Positions 63,933 through 64,000 of a DNA stretch of 64,000 nt are shown here, one piece after another. A model generated the notes under the pieces. That model was given only the letters and a program-made list of their open reading frames with translations, made no database searches and was not told the origin of the DNA. This stretch comes from DASQGA01 sp963722715 (GTDB lineage Bacteria > Actinomycetota > Thermoleophilia > Gaiellales > Gaiellaceae): assembly GCA_963722715.1 (NCBI GenBank), contig CAVROA010000004.1, forward strand, positions 155,455 to 219,454, given 5' to 3'. The position numbers and the translations under genes were made by a program. Every line of letters starts with the position of its first letter. Position 1 is the stretch's first letter.

Positions 63933-64000
63933 GGGCGCATAGCTCAGCGGGAGAGCGCCCGCTTCACACGCGGGAGGTCCCTGGTTCGATCCCAGGTGCG
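63933..64000 (+). tRNA. tRNA-Val (CAC), 3' end beyond the window
   Basis: Acceptor 5' strand GGGCGCA (63933-63939), D-arm GCTCAGCGGGAGAGC, anticodon stem CCCGC/GCGGG around loop TTCACAC with anticodon CAC, and T-arm CCTGG-TTCGATC-CCAGG. The last bases TGCG begin the 3' acceptor strand, which should read TGCGCCC beyond the edge. The 153-base spacer before it holds no gene that I can see. Confidence 0.95.

Overview
The window is a 64 kb stretch of high-GC chromosome. It looks like an uncultured or little-studied actinobacterium, most likely of the Thermoleophilia/Gaiellales type. That placement is inferred from the GC-rich codon use, a hopanoid cluster, ATP-dependent PEP carboxykinase, an acyl-CoA carboxylase alpha chain with fused biotin carrier domain, and small actinobacterial-type Cys-rich proteins. 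No rRNA is present. One partial tRNA-Val (CAC) sits at the right edge, and an SRP RNA (ffs) can be recognised just upstream of dnaX. No CRISPR array, prophage or insertion sequence was seen.

Layout. (1) 1-5478: a polyamine/amino-acid use region with the start of an M24-type peptidase, a gamma-glutamyl-GABA hydrolase-like enzyme, a glutamine-synthetase-family ligase, a divergent APC permease, and an ornithine-cyclodeaminase-like gene. (2) 5579-8791: an ArsR-SRPBCC-VOC operon with a clear operator, a family III CoA-transferase and an aldo/keto reductase. (3) 8817-17280: a hopanoid operon: a single-chain HpnC-HpnD fusion, hpnE, squalene-hopene cyclase, hpnA, hpnH, an hpnG-like gene and ispH, followed by pheA and a strong terminator. 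(4) 18209-24964: a secreted protein with a 45-residue membrane partner, HDAC-like deacetylase, 5'-3' exonuclease, acyltransferase, a type IA topoisomerase and a sigma-70 factor. (5) 25099-30075: a regulatory block with small LuxR-type proteins, an HD-GYP phosphodiesterase and a MalT-like LAL regulator. (6) 30160-38064: glycerol kinase, a DUF885-like peptidase, pgsA, acyl-CoA carboxylase, a sucrase/ferredoxin-like protein, and a JmjC/cupin oxygenase with a striking Asp-rich reading frame in front of it. (7) 38182-55102: central carbon metabolism: sucC-methyltransferase-sucD, mdh, icd, citrate synthase, pckA and a type E succinate dehydrogenase (A-B-E), interrupted by overlapping xerD/xerC. (8) 55173-64000: phosphoesterase, GNAT protein, asd-lysC, recR-ybaB-(small gene)-dnaX-ffs, a secreted seven-blade delta-60 propeller and the tRNA.

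Seven otherwise intact genes (eight sites) are broken by net +1 frameshifts, mostly in short homopolymers. All give family-typical lengths when one base is removed. This looks more like sequence or assembly error than gene decay, so those genes are annotated as whole loci. The same possibility bears on the most unusual locus, the Asp-rich ORF in front of the JmjC enzyme, which may be a separate peptide (possible modified-peptide precursor) or an acidic N-terminal extension of the enzyme.
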